In this document: piece after piece, positions 35,122 through 43,510 of the stretch | Numbering within the stretch: position 1 is the first letter of the stretch | Layout: each line of letters starts with the position of its first letter | NCBI GenBank assembly: GCA_902535745.1 | Contig: CACAUR010000001.1 | Coordinates: forward strand, 62,001 to 126,000 | DNA: 64,000 nucleotides | From: an uncultured Pelagibacteraceae bacterium | GTDB taxonomy: Bacteria; Pseudomonadota; Alphaproteobacteria; Pelagibacterales; Pelagibacteraceae | Reading direction: 5' to 3' | The notes under the pieces: generated by a model | Told to the model about the DNA's origin: nothing | The model's input: only the letters and a program-made list of their open reading frames with translations | Databases searched by the model: none | Translations under genes and position numbers: made by a program

Positions 35122-36690
35122 ATGAAAGAAATTAATAAACAAGACATTGAAAAGTCAAACTCATGGCCCTTCGTTGAAGCAAAAAAAATTTTAAAAGAAA
35201 GAAAGTCTTTTATAGAAAAAAAAGGAAAGATAGTTCTTCAAACTGGTTATGGTCCATCTGGATTGCCACATATAGGAACTTTCGGTGAGGTTGCACGAAC
35301 GTCTATGGTTGTAAACGCTTTAAATTTGCTATCAGATTTACCTAAAGAAATTATTACATTCTCAGACGATATGGATGGTCTTAGAAAGGTTCCAGATAAT
35401 GTGCCTAATAAAAAAATTTTGACTGACAATCTTCACAAACCTCTCACTATTGTTCCAGATCCTTTTCAAAAGTTCGGTAGTTTTGGAGAACATAATAATG
35501 AAATGCTAAAAAAGTTTTTAGATCAATTTAATTTTAAATATAACTTTTTAAGCTCCACAAAGTTATATAAAAGTGGTTTTTTTAATGAATCTCTTAAAAA
35601 AGTGTTGGAAAATTATGATGGGATAATGAACATAATAATTCCAACGCTTGGCAAAGAAAGACAAAAAACCTATAGCCCTTTCTTACCAATATGTCCGAAA
35701 ACTAATCAGGTTTTGGAAATTCCAGTTTTAGAGATAGATAAATCAAAATCTACAATAACATTTGATAATAAGGGAGAGAAAATAAACGCTAGTATCCTTG
35801 ATGGTAAATGCAAACTTCAATGGAAAGTAGATTGGGCAATGCGTTGGTATGCTTTAGATGTTGATTTTGAGATGTATGGAAAAGACTTAATTGAAAGTGC
35901 AATATTATCAACAAAAATTGTGAAACTTTTAGGTAAAAAAAATCCATCTGGTTTTGCTTACGAACTATTTTTAGATGAAAAAGGAGAAAAAATTTCAAAG
36001 TCAAAGGGTAACGGTGTTACAATTGAAGAATGGTTAAAATATGCCTCTCCAGAAAGTCTATCTCTATTCATGTTCCAAAATCCAAAACGAGCAAAAAAAC
36101 TTTATAAAGAAATCGTACCGAAAGCAGTCGATGAATATTTAGACTGTATAGAAAAAAGTAAAAATCAATCAAATAAGGAAATTTTATTGAATCCAGTTTG
36201 GCATGTCCACAACGGAAACATTCCTAAAGAAAAAAAAATTATGAGTTATTCAATGTTATTAAATTTAGTTGAAACAAGTAATGCTAATTCAAAAGATGTT
36301 TTATGGAAATTTGTTGAGAAGTATACAAAAGATCTTAATAAAAAAGATTATCCAATATTTAACAAATTAATTGAGTACTCAATAACATATTTTAACGACA
36401 TCTCCAAAAGTAACAAAAATTATAAAAAACCAAATGAGGAAGAAAAAAAAGCGTTATTAAATCTTATTAAGATGTTAGAGAATTCTTCAGATAATTTAGA
36501 ACCAGAGGACATCCAAACAAATATTTATACTGTTGGAAAAGAAAACGGTTATAAAGAAAATTTAAGAAACTGGTTCAAATTGATATATGAAGTAGTATTT
36601 GGAGTTGAAAATGGACCCAGGTTAGGTTTTTTTATAAGTTTCTTTGGTGTAAAAAACACTATTAAATTAATAAAAGAAAAAATTAATTAA
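35122..36690 (+). CDS. lysK: Lysyl-tRNA synthetase, class I
   Basis: This is the class I (Rossmann-fold) lysyl-tRNA synthetase, the archaeal-type enzyme also used by many alphaproteobacteria, not the common class II LysS. The HIGH-like motif is SGLPHIGTFGE and the KMSKS-like motif is GEKISKSKGNG. The helical anticodon-binding domain fills the C-terminal third; total 522 residues. A TTG directly precedes the ATG at 35122; the ATG is preferred. pyrD starts one base inside its stop. Confidence 0.94.
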   Translation: MKEINKQDIEKSNSWPFVEAKKILKERKSFIEKKGKIVLQTGYGPSGLPHIGTFGEVARTSMVVNALNLLSDLPKEIITFSDDMDGLRKVPDNVPNKKILTDNLHKPLTIVPDPFQKFGSFGEHNNEMLKKFLDQFNFKYNFLSSTKLYKSGFFNESLKKVLENYDGIMNIIIPTLGKERQKTYSPFLPICPKTNQVLEIPVLEIDKSKSTITFDNKGEKINASILDGKCKLQWKVDWAMRWYALDVDFEMYGKDLIESAILSTKIVKLLGKKNPSGFAYELFLDEKGEKISKSKGNGVTIEEWLKYASPESLSLFMFQNPKRAKKLYKEIVPKAVDEYLDCIEKSKNQSNKEILLNPVWHVHNGNIPKEKKIMSYSMLLNLVETSNANSKDVLWKFVEKYTKDLNKKDYPIFNKLIEYSITYFNDISKSNKNYKKPNEEEKKALLNLIKMLENSSDNLEPEDIQTNIYTVGKENGYKENLRNWFKLIYEVVFGVENGPRLGFFISFFGVKNTIKLIKEKIN

Positions 36691-37727
36691 TGTTTTCTAA
36701 AATTAGACCTTTTATTTTTAAGCTAGATCCTGAGTTAGCGCATGATCTTGCAATTAAAGCACTTAAAACAAATTTAATTGTTAAAAATCATAAAAAGGAT
36801 GAATCAATCCTAAAAACTCAATTATTTGGAAAAGAAATTCCAAATCCAATTGGTATAGCTGCAGGATTTGATAAAAATGCAGAAGTTTACAATCCTTTAT
36901 TTAAACTTGGTTTTGGTTTTGTGGAAGTTGGCACAGTTACCCCTTTGAGCCAACATGGTAATCCAAAACCCCGAGTTTTTAGACTAGAGGAAGATTGTGC
37001 TTTAATAAATCGATTAGGCTTTAATAATAATGGGGCTGATGATGCAAGATCAAGAATAACTAGAAAAAAGCCGATGGGATTGCTTGGTGTAAATATAGGA
37101 CCTAATTGGAACTCAGAAAATAAAATTCAAGATTATTTAAATTGCTTGAGAAAATTCCATGATATTGCAGATTATATTACAATAAATATTTCATCACCAA
37201 ATACAGAGAATCTAAGAGACTTTCATAACAATGAAGAATTAAGAAATCTTCTAGAAGATATTCACAATGAAAGAGAAAAATTGAAAAGTAATATTCCAAT
37301 AGCTATTAAAATATCACCCGATATTAATCAGAAAAAAGTCGAGGAAATCTGTAGAACAATTTTGGATTATGATATTAAAGCCGTAATTGTTTCTAACACG
37401 ACAGATGGTAATCGTGATAGTTTGAAAAATCACAAGAAATTTCAAAAAGGAGGACTTTCAGGAAAACCTTTGAATGAAATATCTAATAAATTAATAAACA
37501 ATTTTTATAGAATATTAAATAATAAGATAGATATAATTGGTGTAGGAGGAGTAGACTCTGGTGAGACAGCCTATCAAAAGTTTTTACATGGAGCAAAATT
37601 CGTTCAACTTTACACAGGTATGGTTTTTGAAGGCCCAAAAATTGTAAGCAAAATTTCAGATGAGTTGAATAATATTTTTAAAACTAATAATATAAAAAAA
37701 TTAAGCGATATAATAGGAAAAATTTAA
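36690..37727 (+). CDS. pyrD: Dihydroorotate dehydrogenase, class 2 (quinone-linked)
   Basis: This enzyme oxidises dihydroorotate to orotate in pyrimidine synthesis and passes electrons to quinone. In 345 residues it has the class 2 N-terminal helix (FSKIRPFIFKLDPELAHDLAIKAL), NPIGIAAGFDKNAEVYN, FVEVGTVTPLSQHGNPKPRVFRL, ITINISSPNTENLRDF with the catalytic-base serine, VSNTT and the FMN loop IGVGGV. It overlaps lysK by one base. Confidence 0.96.
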   Translation: MFSKIRPFIFKLDPELAHDLAIKALKTNLIVKNHKKDESILKTQLFGKEIPNPIGIAAGFDKNAEVYNPLFKLGFGFVEVGTVTPLSQHGNPKPRVFRLEEDCALINRLGFNNNGADDARSRITRKKPMGLLGVNIGPNWNSENKIQDYLNCLRKFHDIADYITINISSPNTENLRDFHNNEELRNLLEDIHNEREKLKSNIPIAIKISPDINQKKVEEICRTILDYDIKAVIVSNTTDGNRDSLKNHKKFQKGGLSGKPLNEISNKLINNFYRILNNKIDIIGVGGVDSGETAYQKFLHGAKFVQLYTGMVFEGPKIVSKISDELNNIFKTNNIKKLSDIIGKI

Positions 37728-37736
37728 AATATCAAC

Positions 37737-37765
37737 TTGACTGACAATTAAACTACATTTATACC
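37737..37765 (+). promoter_or_regulatory. Promoter of rpmB
   Basis: TTGACT (37737-37742), an exact 17-base spacer and TATACC (37760-37765) lie in the 50-base pyrD-rpmB gap. The -10 box ends 12 bases before the ATG at 37778, so the predicted leader is only about 6 bases with no room for a ribosome-binding site. Confidence 0.6.
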
Positions 37766-37777
37766 ACGTTAACTATC

Positions 37778-38059
37778 ATGACAAAAAAATGTGAACTTAC
37801 CGGTAAAAGACCTTTAAAGGGTCATAAAGTAAGCCATGCAAATAACAAGGTAAAGAGAAGATTTTTACCTGGTATCAAAAAGGTAAATTTTAAAAGTGAT
37901 ATTTTAAACAAAAACTTACGACTAAATGTCTCAAATTCTGCTATGAGATCTATTGATAAAAAAGGTAGTTTTGATCAATTTATGAAAGCAGTTAAATCAA
38001 AATATTTATCAGATCGACTTAAAAAAGTTAAAAAAAGTATTTTACAAAAATCCGCATAA
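37778..38059 (+). CDS. rpmB: 50S ribosomal protein L28
   Basis: The 93-residue protein begins MTKKCELTGKRPLKGHKVSHANNKVKRRFLPGI, the L28 signature. Only the first cysteine of the zinc-type N-terminus is present, so it appears to be the zinc-free form. Its stop overlaps the next gene's ATG by one base. Confidence 0.96.
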   Translation: MTKKCELTGKRPLKGHKVSHANNKVKRRFLPGIKKVNFKSDILNKNLRLNVSNSAMRSIDKKGSFDQFMKAVKSKYLSDRLKKVKKSILQKSA

Positions 38060-38607
38060 TGAATAAAGTTTTTCTAACCCTATCTTTTTTTATGGGTTTG
38101 GTGGTTTTAGCATCAAACTACCTGGTTCAATTTCCAATTAAATATTACGGATTAGATCAATTGCTAACTTATGGTGCTTTTAGTTATCCTATAGCTTTTT
38201 TAATTACAGATTTAGCAAACAGATCATATGGAAAGATTGCAGCGAGAAAAATTGTATATTTTGGATTTGTACTTGGAATTAGTTTTACATTATTTTTTTC
38301 AACTAATTTTGATGATTTAATATCAGTTAGAATTGCTGTTGGATCAGGATCAGCATTCTTAGTTGCTCAACTTTTAGATGTACAAGTTTTCGATAAATTT
38401 AGAAAAAAGAAATGGTTTATTGCTCCATTAACTTCATCTATTTTTGGATCTACAGTTGATACCTTTTTATTCTTTTCAATTTCTTTTTATGCAACTGGCG
38501 TTCCTTGGATTACTTTATCGTTAGGAGATTTAGCAGTTAAAATATTTGTAGCTTTGATAATGTTAATACCTTTCAGATTATTATTAGGCACTTTAAAGCC
38601 TATCTAA
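38059..38607 (+). CDS. Queuosine-precursor transporter (YhhQ/VUT family)
   Basis: The 182-residue protein has about five to six hydrophobic segments and the DUF165 motifs LLTYGAFSYPIAFLITDLANRSYGK and AFLVAQLLDVQVFDKFRKK. Characterised members (YhhQ, QPTR) import preQ0 or preQ1 for queuosine tRNA modification. Substrate assignment here rests on family membership. It is the last gene of the + strand block and ends 2 bases from convergent aguA. Confidence 0.87.
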   Translation: MNKVFLTLSFFMGLVVLASNYLVQFPIKYYGLDQLLTYGAFSYPIAFLITDLANRSYGKIAARKIVYFGFVLGISFTLFFSTNFDDLISVRIAVGSGSAFLVAQLLDVQVFDKFRKKKWFIAPLTSSIFGSTVDTFLFFSISFYATGVPWITLSLGDLAVKIFVALIMLIPFRLLLGTLKPI

Positions 38608-38623
38608 GATTAAACTTTAGGCT
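38585..38623. terminator. Overlapping hairpins at a convergent gene end
   Basis: TAGGC (38585-38589), GCCTA (38598-38602) and TAGGC (38618-38622) alternate across the two stop codons. The middle block can pair with either neighbour (8- or 15-base loops; the second stem is 6 bp, AGCCTA with TAGGCT). It may act as a weak bidirectional transcript end for the yhhQ-like gene and aguA; no good T-run follows. Confidence 0.35.
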
Positions 38624-39680
38624 CTTGTTGGGTCATGCAATGAATAGCACCAAATCCCCAAATAAGTTTTGAACAATCAATCCCAACAATTTTTTTGTTT
38701 TTAAAGAACTTTTTAAATATTTTAATCGCTTTTAAGTCGCACTCATCATTAAAAATTGGCAGCAAAACAATTTTATTACATATTAAAAAATTCATATAAC
38801 TCGCGGGAACCCTGACTTTATCGAATGATATCGGTTTAGGCATTGGTATTTTTATTATTCTAAATTTTTTCCCATTTGAATTCTTGGCACTTTTTAAAAT
38901 TCTAAAGTTTTTTTTCAAAATTTGATAATTTTCATCCTTTTTATTGTTTTCGATTGCTGTCATAATAGTATTCTCTGAAACAAACCTACTTATATCATCA
39001 ACATGTCCATGAGTATCATCTCCGACAATACCTTTATTAAGCCAAATGAAATTATTTACATTTAGTAACTTTGACAATACTTTTTCATATGTGAGTTTAT
39101 TAATACCTGGATTTCTCAATTGAATTTTGCTTAGTAGGCATTCTTTAGTTAATATAATAGAACCTTTACCATTAACATCTATAGCTCCGCCCTCAAGTAT
39201 AATTTTTTTATATCTATTTTTAATCTTTATTCTTGGTTCAATTTTTCTTATTTGAGTTTTTTTATGGATAACAAGGTTAACCTTGTTATCTTTTTTAAAA
39301 TTTTTATATTTTGACCATCCATTAAACTTGAAGTTTATAAAAATTTTGCTTTTTGTTCTATTATTCACAAGATAAATAGGGCCAAAATCCCTAATCCATA
39401 TCCTATCTGTTTGGATTTTAAGGAATCTAATATTTCTTAATTTTGCACTAAAAAATTTAAGTATCCGTATTATTTTATTTTCTTTTTCATTTAATTTAAT
39501 AATGAGATTAACCTTTTGAGTTTTTGAAATTATAGAAACTATTTCTGCTACTTTTTTTGGAATAGACTCGAAAAGGTCTGGCCAATCTTTTTTGTTATAA
39601 GGCCAAGTTATCCAAATAGATTCTTGTTTTTCCCACTCTGCGGGCATTCTATATCCAAGATTGGATAAATTTTTATTCAT
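38610..39680 (-). CDS. aguA: Agmatine deiminase
   Basis: The 356-residue protein belongs to the agmatine deiminase branch of peptidyl-arginine-deiminase-like enzymes and converts agmatine to N-carbamoylputrescine. Visible elements are MPAEWEKQESIWITWPY, RIWIRDFGPIYLV, LEGGAIDVNGKGSI, GDDTHGHVDDISRF (catalytic His/Asp) and the active cysteine in GFGAIHCMTQQEP. It overlaps aguB by 8 bases and is last in the polyamine operon. Confidence 0.95.
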   Translation of the reverse strand: MNKNLSNLGYRMPAEWEKQESIWITWPYNKKDWPDLFESIPKKVAEIVSIISKTQKVNLIIKLNEKENKIIRILKFFSAKLRNIRFLKIQTDRIWIRDFGPIYLVNNRTKSKIFINFKFNGWSKYKNFKKDNKVNLVIHKKTQIRKIEPRIKIKNRYKKIILEGGAIDVNGKGSIILTKECLLSKIQLRNPGINKLTYEKVLSKLLNVNNFIWLNKGIVGDDTHGHVDDISRFVSENTIMTAIENNKKDENYQILKKNFRILKSAKNSNGKKFRIIKIPMPKPISFDKVRVPASYMNFLICNKIVLLPIFNDECDLKAIKIFKKFFKNKKIVGIDCSKLIWGFGAIHCMTQQEPKV

Positions 39681-40554
39681 CTTTTGGATTATTCATTAAC
39701 CCCCTGTAGGCATCAATTCTTCTATCTCTTAAAAATGGCCAGTGTTGTCTAACATTTTCAACTTTTCTAAAATCAATATCACAAATTAATATACCTTCAT
39801 TCTTAGAGTTAAGTTTTGAAATAATATTTCCACTCGGGTCAACAACAAAGGAATTACCCCAAAATTCGATTTTTCGTTTACCTTTTTTTTCTACTCCGAC
39901 TCTATTTATTGCAGCAACAAAAATACCATTAGCTATTGCGTGTGACTTTTGAATTGTGATCCAGGACTCTAATTGTGATTTACCGTACTTTTTTTTTTCA
40001 TTTGGGTGCCACCCAATAGCAGTTGGATAAAATATTAATTCAGCACCTTTCAAAGTTGTAAGTCTTGCTGCTTCAGGAAACCATTGATCCCAGCAAATAA
40101 GTGAACCGATGTTTCCAAACTTTGTTTTTACTTTTTTAAATCCTAGATCTCCAGGCGTAAAATAAAATTTTTCATAATATCCAGGATCATCAGGAATGTG
40201 CATTTTTCTATATTTAGAAACAATTTTACCCTTTTCGTTAATTGTTAAATTTGTGTTGTGGTACATCCCAGATATTTTTTTTTCAAATAATGATATGATA
40301 AGAATAATCTTTAGTTCACGTGCGAGTTCACAAAAAATTTTAGATGTATCGCTGGGAATTTTTTCAGCAAATTTAAAGTTTGAATGATTTTCTGTTTTAC
40401 AAAAATAGTTTGATAAAAATAGCTCAGGGACGCATATTATTTTCGCACCCTTTTTTTTTGCTTCTCTTATTTTTTTTATAGAGTTTTTCAAATTAAAAAT
40501 TTTGTTATTTGAAATTTTAAGTTGAATTAAACCAATTTTGGTTTTTCTCGTCAT
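39673..40554 (-). CDS. aguB: N-carbamoylputrescine amidase
   Basis: This nitrilase-superfamily enzyme cleaves N-carbamoylputrescine to putrescine, CO2 and ammonia. The catalytic Glu-Lys-Cys triad is readable: glutamate in CVPELFLSNYF, lysine in KYRKMHIPDD, cysteine in GSLICWDQWFPEAARL. I place the start at the ATG at 40554 (MTRKTKIGLIQL, 293 residues), which overlaps the upstream stop as ATGA; an in-frame start 45 bases earlier would add 15 residues without family similarity. Confidence 0.94.
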   Translation of the reverse strand: MTRKTKIGLIQLKISNNKIFNLKNSIKKIREAKKKGAKIICVPELFLSNYFCKTENHSNFKFAEKIPSDTSKIFCELARELKIILIISLFEKKISGMYHNTNLTINEKGKIVSKYRKMHIPDDPGYYEKFYFTPGDLGFKKVKTKFGNIGSLICWDQWFPEAARLTTLKGAELIFYPTAIGWHPNEKKKYGKSQLESWITIQKSHAIANGIFVAAINRVGVEKKGKRKIEFWGNSFVVDPSGNIISKLNSKNEGILICDIDFRKVENVRQHWPFLRDRRIDAYRGLMNNPKDE

Positions 40555-41597
40555 TTTTGATATAGCTTTGTAAAATTCTTTCTCTCTCGACTTTTCCACT
40601 CTCCTCTGTGATAAGCATCACTAGCAATTAAAGGCAATACGCTAGTAGCTTCAGCGAAAACCATTTGCTCCTTTGTCACGTCCACTTTTCCCCATGAACT
40701 AGCTTCTTTGAGAGTAGAGCCACTACATGCTCCATCCCTTGAGTCAGCTACAGTTATTTGAATTGCGTATTTGTGCATATCTACTTCTTTACCTAATAAC
40801 TCGGCACAAATAACTGTATCTTGAATAAAATTTTTTGGAACACCTCCTCCTATCATAAATAGACCAGAATTTTTCGATTTAATTTTAATTTCTGTTAATT
40901 CTCTAAATTCTCTAATTGAGTCTATAGTGATGTGTTTATTTGGATTTTTTTCTTGATGCATAACCAGTCCAAATCCAGCGCTAGAGTCAGTAAAAGCAGG
41001 GCAAAAAATAGGAACATTATTATCAAATGCTGTTTCTATTAATGAACCTTTTTTTTTTGAATTGTCTTTTAAATATCTTCCCATCTCATATATAAATTCT
41101 CTAGAGGTATATGTTTTTGGGGGTAGTTTATCAGCTATTTCACATATAATTTTATCGCACATTTGTAACTCATCTTCATCAATATAAGTATCGTAAATCC
41201 TATCAATGTAATTTTTTCTAAGTTCACTATCATCTTGAAATTGTGAACCTTGATAATGTTTAAAACCCAAACCCTCAAAAAAATCCATATCAACAATAGA
41301 TGCGCCAGTAGCAACGATAGCATCTACCATGTTGTATTTGACCATGTCTTTATAGATATTCATGCATCCCGCAGCAGATGTTGATCCTGCAAGTGTCAAA
41401 AAAATTGTACAATTTTTATCTTTTAACATTTCGTTAAAAATATTTGCAGCGTTTCCTGTTTCTCTGGAGACAAAAGACATTTTTTTCATCGACGATATAA
41501 TATCTCGAGAGTCGAAAGAAGTTATGTCAATGTGCTCTACAGGTTTGTTAAGAAAACTTTTTTTTGTATTGTGGCCTAAATTTTTCTTTTCTGACAT
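40551..41597 (-). CDS. speY: Deoxyhypusine synthase-like protein (probable homospermidine synthase)
   Basis: The 348-residue protein is a bacterial member of the deoxyhypusine synthase family: FLTLAGSTSAAGCMNIYKDM, ATGASIVDMDFFEGLG, PAFTDSSAGFGLVMHQEK, and a C-terminal EASSWGKVDV whose lysine fits the catalytic lysine of the eukaryotic enzyme. Bacteria lack eIF5A, and characterised bacterial homologues make homospermidine by aminobutyl transfer to putrescine. Sitting between an ornithine decarboxylase and aguB supports that function. The start directly follows the decarboxylase stop. Confidence 0.88.
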   Translation of the reverse strand: MSEKKNLGHNTKKSFLNKPVEHIDITSFDSRDIISSMKKMSFVSRETGNAANIFNEMLKDKNCTIFLTLAGSTSAAGCMNIYKDMVKYNMVDAIVATGASIVDMDFFEGLGFKHYQGSQFQDDSELRKNYIDRIYDTYIDEDELQMCDKIICEIADKLPPKTYTSREFIYEMGRYLKDNSKKKGSLIETAFDNNVPIFCPAFTDSSAGFGLVMHQEKNPNKHITIDSIREFRELTEIKIKSKNSGLFMIGGGVPKNFIQDTVICAELLGKEVDMHKYAIQITVADSRDGACSGSTLKEASSWGKVDVTKEQMVFAEATSVLPLIASDAYHRGEWKSRERKNFTKLYQK

Positions 41598-42776
41598 TTA
41601 TGCGACTAGAGATCCTTTATTTTTATCTCTATCGTACATAGTCATTATTGGTTCATCCTCAACTTCGTAAATCTCGTTAGAATAAAAGCCATTAAATTGA
41701 GTTCTAAAAGTTAATCCATACGCTCCTAGTTGACCAAGTTCTATGTAATCATTTTCTTTAACATTATTAGGTAAAATAAAAGGTCCCTTCATATAATCAA
41801 GGCTATCACAAGTTGGTCCATAAAAATCAAAAGCAGTCATTTTTTTTGAAATCATTCTTCCATTTGTTATAATCCTTGAAGGGTAAACTATATTTGGAAC
41901 TCCACCATCAAATAAAGTTCCATAAGTTCCATCATTTATGTAAAGCTTCTGTTTTTTTCTTAAATTTACTTTTACTATCGTTGATCCTGACTCTGCGACC
42001 AACGCTCTTCCTGGCTCACAAATTATTTCAGGCATTTTATTTAATTTCAATTTTTCAAGAGCTGATTTAATCTCGTTAAAATAACTTTCCAAAGATGGTG
42101 GAATTAGATCTGGATAAATAGTTGGAAATCCACCTCCAATATTTATTACATCTGGAATAATTCTTGTTTTTTTGATTATATTTCCAATTTCAGAAATACC
42201 TTTGGCATATGAAATAGGATGCATGCATTGCGAACCAACATGAAAACTTAAACCAATTTTTTTTGCATATTGTTTAGTTAATCTTAATAATCCGATTGCT
42301 TCGGAACTTAATGCACCAAATTTTTTTGATAAATCAATCTCAGCATGTTCATTGGAAACAGCAACCCTTACATACAACTCAAGATCTTTAGCTTGTTCTG
42401 TAGATTCAATAATTTTGATTAATTCCTCTTTTGTATCAAGTGAAAAACTTTTAACATTATATTTAAAATACGCATCTCTAATACTTTCTCTACTTTTTAC
42501 AGTATGCATATAAGAACATTCTAAATCTTTATTGATCTTTTTAATCATTTCTATCTCTTTTATTGAAGCAACGTCAAAATTTTTTATTCCTGATTGTATA
42601 AGAGTTTTGACTACAAAAGGATGGGGATTAGTTTTAACTGCGTATAAGATTTTACCTGGGAAATTTTGTAAAAAAACTTTAGTAGCTATTCTTATCGAGT
42701 TCGTTCTGATGCAGTAAACTGGATCAGAAGGTTTGATTACATTAATAAGTTCATCAACCGTTTTAAATTTTTTCAT
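41598..42776 (-). CDS. Ornithine (or lysine/ornithine) decarboxylase, alanine-racemase fold
   Basis: This PLP enzyme of the eukaryotic-type ODC/DapDC family has 392 residues. It carries the PLP lysine in ILYAVKTNPHP (AVK), LSFHVGSQCMHP, the phosphate-binding NIGGGFPTIYP, CEPGRALVAESG, and the ODC active-site cysteine loop YGPTCDSLDYM. That loop separates it from diaminopimelate decarboxylase. It makes putrescine (or cadaverine) and heads the operon. A strong GGAG ribosome-binding site, unusual in this window, lies 8 bases before the ATG. Confidence 0.9.
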   Translation of the reverse strand: MKKFKTVDELINVIKPSDPVYCIRTNSIRIATKVFLQNFPGKILYAVKTNPHPFVVKTLIQSGIKNFDVASIKEIEMIKKINKDLECSYMHTVKSRESIRDAYFKYNVKSFSLDTKEELIKIIESTEQAKDLELYVRVAVSNEHAEIDLSKKFGALSSEAIGLLRLTKQYAKKIGLSFHVGSQCMHPISYAKGISEIGNIIKKTRIIPDVINIGGGFPTIYPDLIPPSLESYFNEIKSALEKLKLNKMPEIICEPGRALVAESGSTIVKVNLRKKQKLYINDGTYGTLFDGGVPNIVYPSRIITNGRMISKKMTAFDFYGPTCDSLDYMKGPFILPNNVKENDYIELGQLGAYGLTFRTQFNGFYSNEIYEVEDEPIMTMYDRDKNKGSLVA

Positions 42777-42805
42777 TTTTTTAGCTCCGTAAAAAAAAAT
42801 TTAAC

Positions 42806-42832
42806 AAAAAAAATCTGCATAATAGCTATGCA
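42806..42832 (-). terminator. Terminator-like hairpin in the ornithine decarboxylase leader
   Basis: On the minus strand TGCATA, a 5-base loop and TATGCA form a 6-bp stem, followed after GA by eight T residues (A8 at 42806-42813 on the plus strand). It lies 30-56 bases upstream of the decarboxylase ATG, inside its leader, so it would work as an attenuator if real. The stem is short and AT-rich. Confidence 0.45.
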
Positions 42833-42851
42833 AATTTCATTAAACTGAGCA

Positions 42852-42919
42852 TTTAAGGGATTCTTCACCTAGTGTAAAGAAAATAATTGATAAAAATCAA
42901 TGTTTCCTAAGCCCTTGAA
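42852..42919. promoter_or_regulatory. Three-way-junction-like structured leader between regA and the ODC gene
   Basis: TTTAAGGG (42852-42859) can pair with CCCTTGAA (42912-42919). Inside lie two hairpins: CTTCAC/GTAAAG at 42863-42879 (one mismatch on the + strand, a G-T pair on the - strand) and ATTGAT/ATCAAT at 42886-42901 (perfect, 4-base loop). Upstream of alphaproteobacterial ornithine decarboxylase genes an RNA element named speF is known; whether this matches it is not decided here. It could instead be DNA operator sequence for the divergent pair. Confidence 0.45.
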
Positions 42920-42943
42920 ATTTAAAAAAAAAATTCTATATAG

Positions 42944-43510
42944 ATGTTCATGAACGTCCAAAACGTAAAAAATATAAGCCAATTTGAGGACAAATCTCTA
43001 CTAATTGTGGATGATGACAATCCTTTTAGAGAGCGTTTAGCTAGAGCTATGGAAAAGAAGGGATTTAAAGTTTCACAAGCTGAAGGTGTAAAAAAAGGAA
43101 TTGACGCTGTTAAAACTAATAAACCTGCATTTGCTGTAGTGGACTTGAGGCTCGGTGATGGTAACGGATTGGAAGTTGTAAAAGAAATTCAAAATTCTAA
43201 TGCAGATAGTAGAATTGTGATGCTAACAGGATATGGAAATATTCCAACAGCTGTTGCAGCAATCAAACAAGGTGCAATTGACTATCTGGCTAAACCGGCT
43301 GATGCTGACGATGTCGAAAAAGCTCTTTTAGCAGATCCAAATAGAAAAGCTGACCCACCAGACAATCCCATGTCAGCAGATAGAGTTAAGTGGGAACATA
43401 TACACAGAGTTTTTGAATTATGTAACAGAAATGTTTCAGAGACAGCTAGAAGACTGAAAATGCATCGTAGAACTCTTCAGAGAATTTTATCAAAAAGATC
43501 GCCTAGATAA
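42944..43510 (+). CDS. regA: Redox response regulator RegA/ActR/PrrA
   Basis: The 188-residue protein has a receiver domain (LLIVDDDNPFRERLARAMEKKGF; phosphorylation site in FAVVDLRLGDGNGLEVV; lysine in YLAKPAD) and a C-terminal Fis-type helix-turn-helix ending RRLKMHRRTLQRILSKRSPR, the highly conserved RegA DNA-binding tail. In relatives it controls respiratory and carbon genes in response to redox state signalled by RegB. No RegB or SenC is adjacent. Two in-frame ATGs occur at 42944 and 42950. Its last 8 bases overlap convergent bioY. Confidence 0.94.
   Translation: MFMNVQNVKNISQFEDKSLLIVDDDNPFRERLARAMEKKGFKVSQAEGVKKGIDAVKTNKPAFAVVDLRLGDGNGLEVVKEIQNSNADSRIVMLTGYGNIPTAVAAIKQGAIDYLAKPADADDVEKALLADPNRKADPPDNPMSADRVKWEHIHRVFELCNRNVSETARRLKMHRRTLQRILSKRSPR

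Noticed and set aside
40551-41597. True deoxyhypusine synthase modifying eIF5A
   Set aside because: Bacteria have no eIF5A; the bacterial homologues studied act on free polyamines.
41598-42776. Diaminopimelate decarboxylase (lysA)
   Set aside because: The GPTCDSLD loop and the polyamine neighbours fit ornithine decarboxylase better.
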